Source of the DNA: Auricularia sp. M13
Lineage: Eukaryota > Basidiomycota > Agaricomycetes > Auriculariales > Auriculariaceae
Assembly (NCBI GenBank): GCA_037042915.1
Contig: CM073194.1
Coordinates: 4,836,001-4,900,000, forward strand
DNA: 64,000 nt
Reading direction: 5' to 3'
The notes under the pieces are model-generated. The model had not been told where the DNA came from, did no database searches, and saw only the letters and a list, made by a program, of their open reading frames with translations. Positions 23,362-34,126 of this stretch are shown in pieces. The translations under genes were made by a program, and so were the position numbers. Within the stretch, counting starts at the first letter, position 1, and each line of letters starts with the position of its first letter.

Positions 23362-24487
23362 ATGCCCGCTACAGACCGCGTTGACAACGTCCGCGCCGAC
23401 CAGCCCAGCAGCGGGGCGCCCGCCTGGGTGCCCGTGTTGGACGACTTTGTTCTTTCTCGCGCCCGGCCCGAGGACCTGGAGGCCCGCGTCGTCGTCCTCG
23501 GCGACGCCGTCAACCGTATTGTCGCCGCGCTCGTTGACCCTGGGATCCCGCCCGCGCACCGTGACTTGGCCCGCCACCGCCAGCTTGAGTTCGAGACGGA
23601 GCGCCGCTTGTTGCTCGCGCTGTTGCCTTCCGCCCATGTCCTGGCAGCCAGTCTGGCGGCGTGCTCGTCGCCGTCGGACGCGCTGCTCCTGCCGTCCATG
23701 ACCGTGCCGCCGTCGCCGTCCGACCCTGTCCGTCCGCTGGCTTTGCGCTTGCCCCCGTTGCCGTCGGACGCTGCCTCCCGCCCGCGCTGCTCGGCGTTGA
23801 GGATTCCGCCCGGGCACCCGTTATACGCTGAGTGCAAGGAGCCCGCGCCGTCGTCGTCCACTGCTGCTCCGTTGCCGCGCCGTCCCGTACCGGCGTCGTC
23901 GTCGTCCCGCGCGCCGGGGCCGTCTTTCTCTGCGCGCTCGGCGCCGACCCCTCGTCCGCCGCGCTCGTCGTCTGCTGCCCGCGCGCCGCCCGCGTCCGCG
24001 CCACCACCGCCGACACTTCTCCACCACCCGCGACGGCCGAGGACACCCCCGGCCGGTGTGTACGAGCGTCGCGCTGCGCGAGCGGCGTCAGGCGTGGGAT
24101 AATGCGTTCGCCGACGGTCTGATCGACCGCCACGGGTCCCGACGCGTCGGTAAGTGCTTTGTTCTGTTGCTGCTGGTAGCGGGGTATTAACATTCGGCAG
24201 CCGTGTAGCCGATCGTGGACCGCGACGATGAGTGCCTTCCGGCGCAGGGGCTGGCGGCGTGCCTCGAGTGCTCGCGCCGGAAGGTGAAGTGCTCGTGGAA
24301 GGATCTGCGCGCGCCGCTCGGGTTCGGGACCAAGACCGGGAAGGGTTCCAAGGCGCCGGCGTCGGACACGCGTGCGCCGCCATCTCGCTCCCGCGCCGCG
24401 TCCGTCGTACCCCAGGCGCCCGCGTCGTCGTCGTCTCGTGCCGCGGTCTCGGACCGCGAAGGAGAGTCTGCCTGCGCTGCCTATTGA
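23362..24487 (+). pseudogene. Internal gene of the LTR element: Ala/Pro/Ser-rich protein with Cys cluster
   Basis: From ATG at 23362 (MPATDRVDNVRADQ) a helical N-terminal region of about 100 residues (DLEARVVVLGDAVNRIVAAL; DLARHRQLEFETERRLLLAL) leads into a long Ser/Pro/Ala-rich stretch. The frame then ends at 24102, while another frame continues with protein-like sequence (ALRERRQAWDNAFADGLIDR). After a probable intron donor near 24150 a third segment (DRDDECLPAQGLAACLECSR, then RKVKCSWKDLR) shows C-x2-C-x6-C, like the first half of a fungal Zn2Cys6 cluster or a degenerate Gag zinc knuckle. The frame breaks suggest decay or unresolved introns. It may be Gag-like or DNA-binding; I cannot decide. 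Confidence 0.5.
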
Positions 24488-25797
24488 GGCACCGAGTGCG
24501 GGCGTCACGGCGGCCGCGCCCCGCTGCATCCCAACTTCATGGCGCAGTTCGCGGCGGCGTGGTCATTGGTTGCCGGGGAGCCGCTCCGCCAGCGTCGTCG
24601 CATGTGTCCGTGCCTTTGCGCTCGGCCATGCGCCGCGGCACTCGTTTTGCGGCGGGTACGGCGGCGCGGTCGTCCCGCTCGTCAGTTACACCGGGGCGAG
24701 CTCCTCGCGCGCGTCGGCACCACCTGAGTCGGGTCCGGAGGAGGAGGAGGAGGACGAGGACGAGGTAGAGGAGGTGGAGGAAGCGATGGACATGGACTGA
24801 GGATTCGGTTCGGCATCCTGTACTTAGTCTTTCTTGTCGCAATGGGCGCATGTACAGAATATAAATAGCTTTCTTGAATCTGGGACCGAAGTGGGAGTCC
24901 GAACCAGCGCAAAGACCAATTGGACTTCTTTCTGCGGGTCCGGGACTTTGGCTCCAGTCGTCGGCGTATCCATCCTGGTGTGGCACCTTCCGACCCAGGC
25001 ATCCTGCGGCCGACTCCAAGGTCCGGGAAAGGTTGGATTCCAGTCCTGTGCTGTGTCCTGTTGGTCCGACTGCGCCTGCGCACCGACCCATAAGTGATAA
25101 GGGAAATAAGGAACGTGTGGGATCCGCCGTCGGCGGCTGGGGTTCGCGCAGCGAGTGAAGTTACTGGTTGCTGGAGCTTCGGCGTGAGCTCGGGGCATCG
25201 TTAAACGTCGTACATGTCGTCCCGCCAGCGGCCGGTGGTTCGTGACGTCCTCGGGGCGAGGGTGTTCATATCTCGGGCGTTGCGGCGCGTGCATCCAGTC
25301 CATCCGGATCACGGCCGAGGCCCCATCTGCCGATGGCGTGCGAGAGGGGGGGGTGTAACAGCTGTGGCTTGAGCGCGCAAGTCCAGACAACCGGGGTGGG
25401 GTTTTGGGCGTGGGCGAGTGTCTCGGTTTACTCGCCGAGGTGGAGGGTGCGAAGGAGGTGCTGCACCAGGGGTCGCCGAGGGCGGGATCGGGGTATCCCG
25501 CGCGACCGTGTGGAGAGGCTGTGCCAAGGGCTTGGTCATGCGCTGCGGCCGATGGGATGGAGATAGGGCCTTGGCAGCGGACGCCTCGCTTCTCGGTGTG
25601 GATGGCGACTCCGAGGGAGAAGGATGCGGGTGCCAATGGACCTCGGCCGGTGCACAGCGGCTAGCTGACGGCGAGGCCGGCCTGATGAGGTCGTCGGCGT
25701 GACACACGGGCGATAGTAGTCGGGAGGACGTCGCGGCCGTGTGGGGAAGAAGAAGAGGGATGAGCGTCGGTCGAAAGGGAGTGAAGGTTTGGTCTTA
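24488..25797. other. Internal region of the LTR element, right part
   Basis: This GC-rich stretch between the Cys-cluster exon and the right LTR shows no domain. An acidic Glu run is encoded near 24735-24790 on the plus strand (SGPEEEEEDEDEVEEVEEAM). Confidence 0.4.
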
Positions 25798-26654
25798 TGT
25801 CACGGCAGAGCGCTCGTCACTCGCCGAGACCGACGCCCAAGAGAGGAGAGAGGGACGAGGAAGAACGGACAAGCGATACAATTGACCAGACCAAACCTGG
25901 GGTACACGCATCTACACCCTACAACCTATATACCCTTCCCCCAGGGTCCGATGATCCGGTCCAGGGTGATCCCGGAGCTAAAGGGTCCATTCACCATCAT
26001 CTCCCATGATGCCAACACCCTACCACACCTCCAATCGAACCTGGTCCGAGACAGGACAAAGGTGCCGAGGTATGCTATCCACATACACACCCACCGAGGG
26101 CACGAACCGGGGAGGAGGGCACCTCCCGAGTGCACGGGGAGAGCGCCGAGCGGCTGAGGCCACGGGCCGAGGGTCCGAGGATGTAGCCGAGCTTGTACCA
26201 GGCGATGACAACCGGCCTACTATCCCTCCGAGGGGTGTCGCACCAGCGAGGAGTCCAACAGAGGCGTTCCAGACCCTCCGAGGTCGTTCAGGGTGGCCCA
26301 CCGAGTTCGCCCGAGGTCAGAAGGGGATCCTAGAGTCCATCCCGAGCATCACAACACCCATACCCGACGCATACAGCGAGGGGAGAGCTGCCGAACCCTG
26401 GTCCGAGGATAAGAAGCCTCCACCGAGCCGAATTGGGGTATGCGCCGAGGTCGTCTCACCCCCTAGACCGGTAGAGAGCGGCGCATCGATCATATCCCGA
26501 GTTGAGCAGCCCGAGGCGTATAACCCTGGCCGAGTCTCCGTTCGAGGGTAAACAGTGCGCCGACTGTATGCAGCAGCGACCGAGCGCTCGGCGAAGCGGC
26601 GTAAAACCCGCGGACGAGCGGACAGAGCTTGCGACGGCCGTGATGACCGCAACA
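25798..26654. repeat. Right LTR (857 bp, with 51-bp insertion)
   Basis: It matches the left LTR throughout except for a 51-bp insertion at about 25979-26029 and an A/G difference (22943 versus 26405). Confidence 0.87.
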
Positions 26655-28130
26655 CACACAGACTCCGCAGTTATCGACGGCGGTGTTGCGGGCAAGTCTG
26701 CCAAGAGTTCCACAGGAGGAAGTAGAGCACCAGCTTTAGCCAGACGGTCCGCCTCTTCATTCAGACAGTTGCCTGAATGTCCTTTCACCCATTCAAAGCA
26801 GGTTGCACCTGAGCGAGCAGCGAGGATGTTCACCGCCGGAACAATGAGATCTGCGTTCGCGCACGTCCACCCCGTCATGGCGTAGGTCGGGGCCCAGTGG
26901 CAGAAGGTGTGGATGACGTGCTCAGAGTCTGTAAAGATGCGCAAATCACGATTGCTTTGAGCCTCGCGCGCGGCATAGAGCACAGCATAGAGCTCGCCGC
27001 GGTTACTGGTTTGTGCTGCCGGTACGCGCAGGGCAAGATTTCTGGAGCTCCCTAGACCCCAGCAAGCACCGGCGCCTGCGCGTGCGGACGCCATATTGGC
27101 ATGCAGACAAGAGCCGTCTGTGTAGACCGACACGAACTCGTTGGTAATCAAATTCTGCCGTTCGCCGTACAGCGCAATGACCGCCGTTTTGGGCGACATC
27201 GCCGCACTGAGCGTGCTCTCCAGCAAGCTCTCTATCCCTGCCGACATGGCGGTCGACCGGATTTGCAGAGAGCGGCGCAGCGGAGGTAGAACCGCGTTGT
27301 TCTCGCGCGAGTCAGCGGGCTGTGTGGCCTCAAGCACGAGCTCGCAGCACAGCGGCGCGTGATCCGACCAATAGTTGGGGACGTCGCCCACGCTCAGGTG
27401 AACGCCGAGGTCGTAGGCTCTCTTATTACACACCACATAGTCGATGACCGTGGACCCACGCTCCTGACCCGAAGTGAACTTCGCAGCGTCGGGCGATGTG
27501 CCGTTCATGATCCCCAGGCTGTGCTCAGCCAGGATATTGGTCAAGGAGCGGCCGCGAGTATCCACAAAAATGTCCGCAGAGCGGCGCGCGGGCGCCCAGG
27601 CAGCGGGCTGGACATTGCCCGACCGATAGTTGTGGTCACCGAAGACATACAGTGGCCGGTCGCTTCTAGACGCGCATGCAGCAACAGCAGCGTTATAGCG
27701 GTCGACGACATTTGTGTCACCATCGTCCAGAAACGGCGAGCCCACCGGTGCAAGATAAGCGTTTATGGCACAGGCACCGAGGACGTCGAGTACGAGGATG
27801 TCTGGCGACGAGAGATCCATTCTGAAGACATGCGGGATAGCCGTGCGGACAAGAGCAAGTACTCCTCCCCACTGGCGCGCGAGGTCGCGCCTGAAAGGGC
27901 GCGGACATGAGTAAATGGTATACCCTCGCGGCAGGGGAATCAGATCGTCCTGGCCAGGCAATAGATGCGTCTCCTGAAGGAAAATAACATCATATTCCAG
28001 TAGAATTGCCACGAAATCGTTCTCTTCGAGCTTGGACTCGAGGTCGCCAGCAATATTCCACGAAAGGAGATGAACTAGGACTACATGAACACAGATGCAT
28101 AAAGCAACTGATTCTACATACGCGTTCTCT
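26655..28130 (-). pseudogene. LINE ORF2, 5' half: AP endonuclease and RNase H
   Basis: The endonuclease nicks target DNA and the RNase H degrades template RNA. Endonuclease motifs in order: LLSWNIAGD, FLQETHLL (catalytic Glu), PLYVFGDHNY, STVIDYVV and YWSDHAPLCC. RNase H follows directly with all four acidic positions: VYTDGSCLH, SNRGELYAVLYAA, RIFTDSEHV and WVKGHSGNCLNEEADRLAKA. The frame overlaps the end of ORF1, whose last codons are ATG-TAG. It then runs into the LTR element within SITAESVCV and, after virtual removal of the insert, continues into the RT half. RNase H normally lies after the RT in LINEs, so the order here is unusual. Confidence 0.88.
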
Positions 28131-28599
28131 TGTGGCTGCTGCCAGTCTGAGCATCGACGGCGTCTCGGAAGACAGCATCCTGCGAGGGCAAGACGTTGTC
28201 ATACTCCTGCACGGTCAGGGCCTTGTAGTCCTTGTGCTTCGACGGCCAGTTCTGGAGAACCAAGCGACGCGACTCCTCGTGTTCGAAGAAGACGATAACG
28301 AAGCCCTGGTTCTTCTTGTTCAGCTCGACGGCATACGGCCGCTCGCGGTCCACAGCGTTTGCCAACGTGTCCAGGATGCGGACTACGTCGATGTACAGCT
28401 TCTTGCCGTGCGACTTCTGGAACGCAGTTGACGAACCGACGCAGAGAGCATAGAGCTCGGGGTCGATACGCGCACGCTTCGCCGGCCTGTTGCTCGTACC
28501 CGCCTGCGGGGCTGGCGAGCGGATATCGCCAGAGAGACTATTCCGGCGTAAAACTCGGCTGCCTGAGTCGCTGAGCTGGTGGGCCGTAGAGCCAGGGCG
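28114..28599 (-). CDS. LINE ORF1 (C-terminal part)
   Basis: An open frame of about 160 residues, opening after a TAG at 28600-28602, reads a Ser/Pro-rich lead (SGDIRSPAPQAGTS), a basic PAKRARIDPELYALCV segment, and a folded-looking region (KKLYIDVVRILDTLANAVDR; NKKNQGFVIVFFEHEESRRL; NWPSKHKDYKALTVQEYDN). Position immediately 5' of the endonuclease ORF and the ATG-TAG overlap mark it as ORF1, the RNA-binding or chaperone protein. Sequence upstream to about 29000 may encode its N-terminus in another frame (28629-29003), separated by stops. Confidence 0.6.
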   Translation of the reverse strand, partial: RPGSTAHQLSDSGSRVLRRNSLSGDIRSPAPQAGTSNRPAKRARIDPELYALCVGSSTAFQKSHGKKLYIDVVRILDTLANAVDRERPYAVELNKKNQGFVIVFFEHEESRRLVLQNWPSKHKDYKALTVQEYDNVLPSQDAVFRDAVDAQTGSSHKRTRM

Positions 28600-29705
28600 C
28601 TAGATGTTTCCTGGGCTTGTCGATCGCGTTAGTCCCCTTGCTTGGCGAGCTTGCTGGCTTGATGAAATGACATACCGGTAGGGCGGCCCAGGGGTATAGC
28701 GAGTTGATTATTATCATGATCGTCGTCGTTTCTGTCCCCACTACGATTTGGCGGCCGGGCCTCATTGTGTGTTCCTTTTCGTCCAGGTTGTTTCTCTGAC
28801 CCGTGGTGATATGAATGGGGGTGGTGATTCAGCCACAACGACAGTGGCTGCCCTCCATCCGAATCAGGCTCATATAGCCCATTTCGCGAGTCGACTGGGA
28901 AGCAAGGTTGCAGATCGACTGCCTGATTTGCTTCGAAGTCGTCCCTTTCCTGGGATGCGACTACAGTCGAAGAGATTGCTCGCTGTGCAACCAGGCTTGT
29001 CATAGGTTAACCGCCCTGCAAGGTGTTGCTTGAGAGCAGGCCCTTTTAGTGTGAAATACTTAGAGGCTAACCGCGGATGAAATGTAGAACGTGAAAATAA
29101 TGGGAGTGCGAAGTGAAGTGAACAACCAGGTTCTGGAGACCGGCGAAGGGATGCTAGTACGACGTTGTATACTACATGTTGTGGAGAGCCGCCGCGCGGG
29201 TCAGTGATTTGCGGTGGATCTCCTGTAGACACCGCACCCTGACTGCTGCCATGGCGTGTTATATTCGGTATTGACCATGTTCGTTGGGCACAGAAAAATG
29301 AACATAGTGTTTCTGAGCGACGGTCTATAGAGCTACCTTCCTCGAGGAGCGGGAGGTCGTCCGACGGATAAACATAGAAGCTACCATCTGAATATCATAC
29401 TAGATAATTCTGTACAGTTCATTCCTGACAGAGAGACGGGAATCATGAGCCGTTGAATCGCCACAATGAGCGGCCCCGGATGTTCTCGGCGCGTGCTCCG
29501 CCGGCCTTCGAAATTGTGGCGAGCTCGAGCTTTCTTGACTCCGACCACGCACCTGCCCACCGTACCCCACATACAGCCTCTCCGCTTGCGCCTCTCTTCA
29601 TCCGCGCGCGGGTAGCAATTCCGGGACTTGATTCTGTCTGTCTGCGCTCACTGGCAATTCGCCCACAAATTTATCGCCTGGCCTAGCATTGTCATATCCC
29701 GCAAG
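28600..29705. other. LINE 5' flank and promoter region of the RidA gene
   Basis: The left 400 bp may belong to the LINE 5' end (ORF1 N-terminus, frame-broken). The rest is ordinary intergenic DNA before the RidA-family start codon. No further gene was recognised. Confidence 0.35.
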
Positions 29706-30119
29706 ATGACTTCTGGAACGACGGTACACAGGACCTCTAACCCCTACGAAACGGCATTCGGGTACTCTCGGGCGGTCCGCAGAGGGCCATATGTCTTTGT
29801 CTCTGGGACAACGTCCATACTGCCGGCGACTGGCGAGCTTCGGCACCCTGGCTCTGCCTACCTGCAGGCGCGTGCAATATTCGACGAGATATTCTTGGCT
29901 ATCGCGGCTCTAGGAGGCGTCAAAACGGATATTACCCGCGTACGCATGTTCGTCGTTGCCCAAGACAATTCGGAAGATGTCGCGCGAGCAATGAAGGAAG
30001 CTATGGGCGGCCACACCGCGTTCGCTGCGACGATGATCTGTGGCGCCAGCTTCGTCGACGAAGCCATGCTGGTTGAGATTGAAGCAGATGCCATCGTGGA
30101 GGATTCGAGCTCAAGCTGA
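29706..30119 (+). CDS. RidA/YjgF/YER057c/UK114-family protein
   Basis: A single exon of 137 residues, the normal length for the family. RidA proteins are small trimeric deaminases that hydrolyse reactive enamine/imine intermediates from PLP enzymes; related RutC-like members act in pyrimidine or aromatic breakdown. The N-terminus SNPYETAFGYSRAVRRGPYV followed by FVSGTTSILPATGEL, then YLQARAIFDEIFLAIAALGG and KTDITRVRMFVV, follow the family pattern. The end region carries FVDEAMLVEIEADAIV, whose Glu-x-Glu-A is the usual C-terminal strand; the Arg in TRVRMFV corresponds to the conserved arginine that binds substrate carboxylate. No signal peptide; cytosolic or mitochondrial. The start is the ATG nearest the conserved N-terminal strand. 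Confidence 0.93.
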   Translation: MTSGTTVHRTSNPYETAFGYSRAVRRGPYVFVSGTTSILPATGELRHPGSAYLQARAIFDEIFLAIAALGGVKTDITRVRMFVVAQDNSEDVARAMKEAMGGHTAFAATMICGASFVDEAMLVEIEADAIVEDSSSS

Positions 30120-31028
30120 CACTGGCGCGCGACTCTGTCTTCACGGCGGTCGAGTGCTTACGAGGCTTATTTTGCAGGCCATTCTTGTTTTCGAGCAGTA
30201 TCAGTACGCCGTCTTCCTGGAACAGCGACGAACCGCCGTCGTGCGACCTTTCTGCTTTGCTGCTCAGTTCGCCGCCTGCCAGTGCCAGCGCCCGTCCAGG
30301 CGCTATTATCGGAGATTCTAGCACTACTTCCGAATGACGGGCGCCCCGTCCTGAGTAGGTCTACATCACAACATCCTACAGTATGCTATCAAACTTTCTC
30401 GCTCGAGGGTTGAATCTTCATACCGGTGTTTCCGCTTGAGGCAGCACAGTTACCGCGCAGCGTCTTCAACGCAGGAGATACAACTTGCGGCAAAGCGATC
30501 AAGCAGAGAAGACTAGAGGGCCTGCCGTCCGTTTAAGCGTCGGCCGTACTGTTACCAACGCCAGCGGTCAAGAGAAAGCGCCTCTCAACTTACAATAACA
30601 CGCAACATTCGCTCGGCCACGATCCGAATGCGCAATCAGGGCGAAAGTTCGTGACTGCGGTACCTTCATTTCTGCGATAGGCCCATCAAACCTTAGTCCA
30701 GAGCTCGACGCTATTATGGAATCTGAAGCACCGCCGCGCCGTCACGGCGGTATGAACGACGCGACGGACATGCCCGCGCCCTCACATGCTATGCTCCGCC
30801 GAGTCTTGAAGATGCTATTGTCCCGGGCCCTCAGACCGGCTCAAGCTGCCGTTGAGGGTCGCAGAGCTACGGACGCCACACCTTGAAGCTGATGGGAGAG
30901 ATGCCACGCTCAGCGAATTCGCAGCTATTGTTCCCCGCTGACTGCGTCTGTGGCGGGCTGACACGTGCGACCCACGCATGGCTCGCCCATGCAGTCGAGG
31001 TCGCCGCTCCTGCCCTTCCTAATAGTCA
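30120..31028. other. Intergenic, nothing recognised
   Basis: Short open frames only, with no splice-connected gene or repeat seen. Confidence 0.4.
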
Positions 31029-31715
31029 ATGGCCATTCCTCCCGCGTTCAAGCGATCCTCTTCCCTGCAGCTGATAGACCACGCTCCGATTTTGAATTCT
31101 GCCAGCTCATTCTCCCGGCACTCGTCCCGCACCCGGCTTCCCCACCTCTCGTGGGCATTGATTCAAGCGCAGATAGACTCAGTCTGCGACCTTATGCTGG
31201 CGCCCGTCGGGGCTTTCCTATAGCATCGGGACCACGTTCTCTTCTGGCTGGCAACAGGCGCACAAGCCCCTATTCCTGGACTCATCGAGGATACGTCAGT
31301 GCTGCTAGGCGCCGAGCGAATCGCGCCGTTCCGAACAGATTTCATTTCCGAGATGCTTCCAGGTCCACTTGGGTGGGCTCGCCGCCCTGAGCCCGTTCCC
31401 ACAGCCCGTTGCCCTGCTCGTTTGCTTGCTATCGTTCCTGGGATCTGTTGCCTCTGGGATTGCGTTCGGCAGGATGCGACTGGGACTTGCGGCCCCGATC
31501 TTATTGTTGCAATTGTGCCGGCCGCGCGCGGGATCAATAGCACATCAGCAGCGATCGGCGCTGCTGTGGTCGCATTCTCAGACGCGTGGCGCGAAGTGCT
31601 GCTCCAGGGCCTCTCCCGCCGCACTGTCCGCAAACACCTGCAAATCTCACCGCGCCACGACCGTGGTGGGCTGGTTTGGTATTTTGGGCGAACAATAGGA
31701 AAGTACCTATCATGA
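31029..31715 (+). pseudogene. Possible unknown gene with one in-frame stop
   Basis: One frame runs from an ATG at 31029 to a stop at 31715 (about 228 codons), broken only by TAG at 31221-31223. Around that stop the sequence looks protein-like (DSVCDLMLAPVGAFL before it, HRDHVLFWLATGAQAPIPGL after it). A second frame from 31369 encodes a hydrophobic stretch (PQPVALLVCLLSFLGSVASG). A 45-nt intron (31179-31223) could also remove the stop, but its donor GTCTGC is poor. I recognise no family; it may be chance. Confidence 0.25.
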
Positions 31716-32248
31716 CAACATACTTACTGCGCCAGGCCTTTGAGCGAGTAACTCTCAGATTCAGCGCGATCCTCCGATGTTCAGTGGAGTTGCTGATCAG
31801 GTGGTTGACGACGAAACGCTATAGCGAAGGTTGTTCTTTTTCCTGGCGATGGGGTGATTGTTTTTTCTCCGCTCGTTCATCTGCGCTCTCCGCCGCTGGC
31901 TTTCGTCCGCTCTGCCGTTGATTGTGGCCCTGGCTTATGGCTCTAAACTAGTTTCATGATTCCGACCCTGCGCAGGACGCGACCGTGCAATTATGAGCTC
32001 GGAGCCAGGCCGTGATGTATCCGATGGTCACACGTGGTGACTTCCTATTTGGGCCGGTTCAGCCTGCCAACCGTCGGCATCTTTCGCATCTTTTTTGTGC
32101 GGTGGCACGGACCGGACAATTGGGGTGTCGGGGGATTCATATCCTGCGGCGGAGGTATAAACAACCCATGCCTCCAGCTTTGACGCTTTTTCGCTCTTCG
32201 CTCCCTCTCCCCCGCCCGTCGTCCCTCGTTTGGCCCTAAACGATCGTC
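31716..32248 (+). promoter_or_regulatory. Promoter region of the HMG-box gene
   Basis: TATAAACA at 32156-32163 lies 86 bp before the start codon. A pyrimidine-rich stretch (CTCCCTCTCCCCCGCCC, about 32202-32218) precedes the ATG, as often seen in fungal promoters. Confidence 0.55.
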
Positions 32249-34126
32249 ATGGACAGTAGTGCGTCGCTATCAGTTCTCGTAGACCCTCATCTGTGATGCC
32301 GACGCCGGTTCCTTGAGCAGCCACTGCGACAGCGTCGAGCGCCGCCCCCGCGCAGAAGGGCGTGTTCAACTTCACGTTTGCGCCGAACATCACGCCCGAC
32401 ACATTCGTTTCCACGGTCCCTACTGCATCTGCCGCCACACCCGCAGGCTCCGACGAGGCGTCCGCCGCCTCTCCGCAGTCCTCCACGCCTGGCAGCAGCT
32501 CTGCGCAGTTGTTCCCGCCGTCCTCCCCCCGCGGGCGTACTCACCCAAAACGCCCCACACACTCCAAGCGGCGCGGCTCCGGCCACATCCCCCGCCCGCC
32601 CAATGCGTTCATTCTATTCCGGGCAGAATTCGTCAAGAACAGGCACATTCCCGACACCATTGAGACGCAGCATAGCGGACTATCCAAGATTGTCGGTGCG
32701 TCCCTGTTCCCTGACAGCTGTCACCGGTGCCTGATGCTCATGCGTGCGTACGCAGGCGCATGCTGGCGGAAGCTGCCGTTCGAGGAGCGCGCGATCTGGG
32801 AGGAGAAAGCCAAGTCTGCCTCTGAAGAGCACAAGGAGAAGCACCCGGGGTACAAGTACCGGCCCGCGCCTGCGAGGACGGCGTCCAAGAAGAACTGCTC
32901 GCCATCGAAGCGCGAGACTGCTGCTCAGAAGCCGCTGCAAATCACCGCTCCCGCCCAGCAGCTCGCGCAGGTCGAGCGCAAGGTCGAGGACGTCGCGCAG
33001 CTCCTGCTCAATGGCAAGCGCGGCTCCGAGCTCAACGCCGCGTTCAACGACCTACAGCGCGAGCGAAATCTTCGCCAGCCACAGCAGCCCTCCGCCTTCG
33101 CGCCATTCGCGGCCGCCGGGCCCTTCGGCTACCTTCCGGCCCACCTTCAGCATCGCCGGTCGTCGTCTGCTCCCCCGACTGAGAATGCGCAGTTCATGGC
33201 CCCGATGCACCGCAACTCCATCGTCTACGCGCACAACGACTCTCACCTTGACGCGGCGCCCTTGGCATCGCTGGCCGTGCGCAGTCTTGCGCTCGAGCCC
33301 GCGATGGGCAGCTTCGGCCTGTCTCCGAACATGATGGACAGTTCATCTCCGCCCCCGCTCATGTCGGGCCCTGTGAGTGGGGATGCTGAAGCGATTGCCG
33401 CCGAGCTCTTCGGCGCTTTCACGCAGAACCCATTCGCCGCGGCCGACTCGCTTGGTCAGGCCCAGCAGCCGCCATCGGACGCCAACAACTTTGTACGTCG
33501 CCATCTCTTATCGCCCGATGTTTACCGCGCTACAGCATGCTCACCCGCCTTTCCAGAACTTCCCGATGGAACAGCAGCTGTCACAGATGTCCGAGCTGTT
33601 CGACCCGTCCTTCATGGCCGGCAACTTCTCGCCCATGGACGCCCAATTCCCCGCCCCGATGGACGCCGGGGCTTCGTTCACGTACGATGTGTCCACGCCG
33701 TCCTTCCCCACCGACACCATCCCGTCGTCGAGCGACCTTGCCTCCTGGGCCAGCATCCCCGTCCACCCCAGCCCCCCGGCAGAGATGCCTGAGCTGCTCG
33801 ACCCTTCTTCGGTACAGTACCCGGCAGACTACGGAGCCTGGGCACCTCAATCACACGCTAGCCCTGCCGCGGCGCAATACAACCAGTACAACTCCCAGCC
33901 CGCGTCCACATACTACAGCGGCCCCCCTTCAGCTGCCTATGCCCCGCGCGTTGCAACCGACGGCATGTCGTTCACGACGTACGATTCGTCGGCCCCTGTA
34001 ACGCCCATCATCGAGCCCGAGGAGAAGGCCTTCTATCAGTACGTGAAGGATAACCTCAACCTCGTCAGCCCGACCCCGACCTCTGCGTACGGCATGCCCA
34101 ATTTCTTGACCAACACGGCTTACTAG
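32249..34126 (+). CDS. HMG-box transcription factor (MATA_HMG/Ste11-like)
   Basis: Exons 32249-32258, 32321-32695, 32756-33492 and 33536-34126 give 570 residues. The single HMG box (about residues 85-160) reads HIPRPPNAFILFRAEFVKNR, TIETQHSGLSKIVGACWRKL and PFEERAIWEEKAKSASEEHK, ending GYKYRP; the IPRPPNAFILFR start is typical of fungal sequence-specific HMG proteins of mating and development. A Lys/Arg segment follows, then a long Gln/Pro/Ser/Asn-rich region probably used for activation, ending with SYGMPNF-like low complexity. Exon 1 is only 10 nt; it was chosen because it gives an ATG in phase and a GTGCGT donor. The second intron (60 nt, inside the HMG box) keeps frame if unspliced but would insert a Cys-rich loop, so splicing is assumed. 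Related proteins control mating and fruiting. Confidence 0.9.

Larger units (their letters stand above)
22387..26654. mobile_element. Non-autonomous LTR retroelement, 4268 bp, inserted in the LINE
   Basis: Direct repeats at 22387-23192 and 25798-26654 both begin TGTCACGG and end GCAACA, the TG...CA ends of LTRs. The element is flanked by CACAC at 22382-22386 and 26655-26659, a 5-bp target duplication. The LTRs are almost identical; the main difference is a 51-bp insertion in the right one, with one clear A/G substitution (22943 versus 26405), implying a young insertion. The 2.6-kb interior encodes no protease, integrase, RNase H or reverse transcriptase, so the element must rely on another one. 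No clear primer-binding site or polypurine tract was found. It carries a gene-like interior with a Cys-rich motif. Confidence 0.88.
19898..28599 (-). mobile_element. LINE (non-LTR retrotransposon), interrupted by an LTR element
   Basis: Reading leftward: ORF1 (28599-28114), then ORF2 with AP-type endonuclease and RNase H (about 28130-26655), then, beyond the LTR insertion at 22387-26654, the linker, reverse transcriptase and C-terminal zinc finger (22386-19898). Excising the LTR element with one CACAC copy restores a continuous frame across the junction, so both halves are one element of about 4.4 kb of coding sequence. It is dead: the LTR insertion and a one-base frameshift near 21925-21935 break ORF2. 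The 5' end, 3' end and any poly-A tail were not defined. Confidence 0.85.

Noticed and set aside
22387-26654. Complete autonomous LTR retrotransposon
   Set aside because: No protease, RT, RNase H or integrase occurs between the LTRs.
26655-28130. Endonuclease-RNase H half as a separate LINE from the RT half
   Set aside because: Removing the LTR element with one CACAC copy gives a continuous reading frame across the junction.
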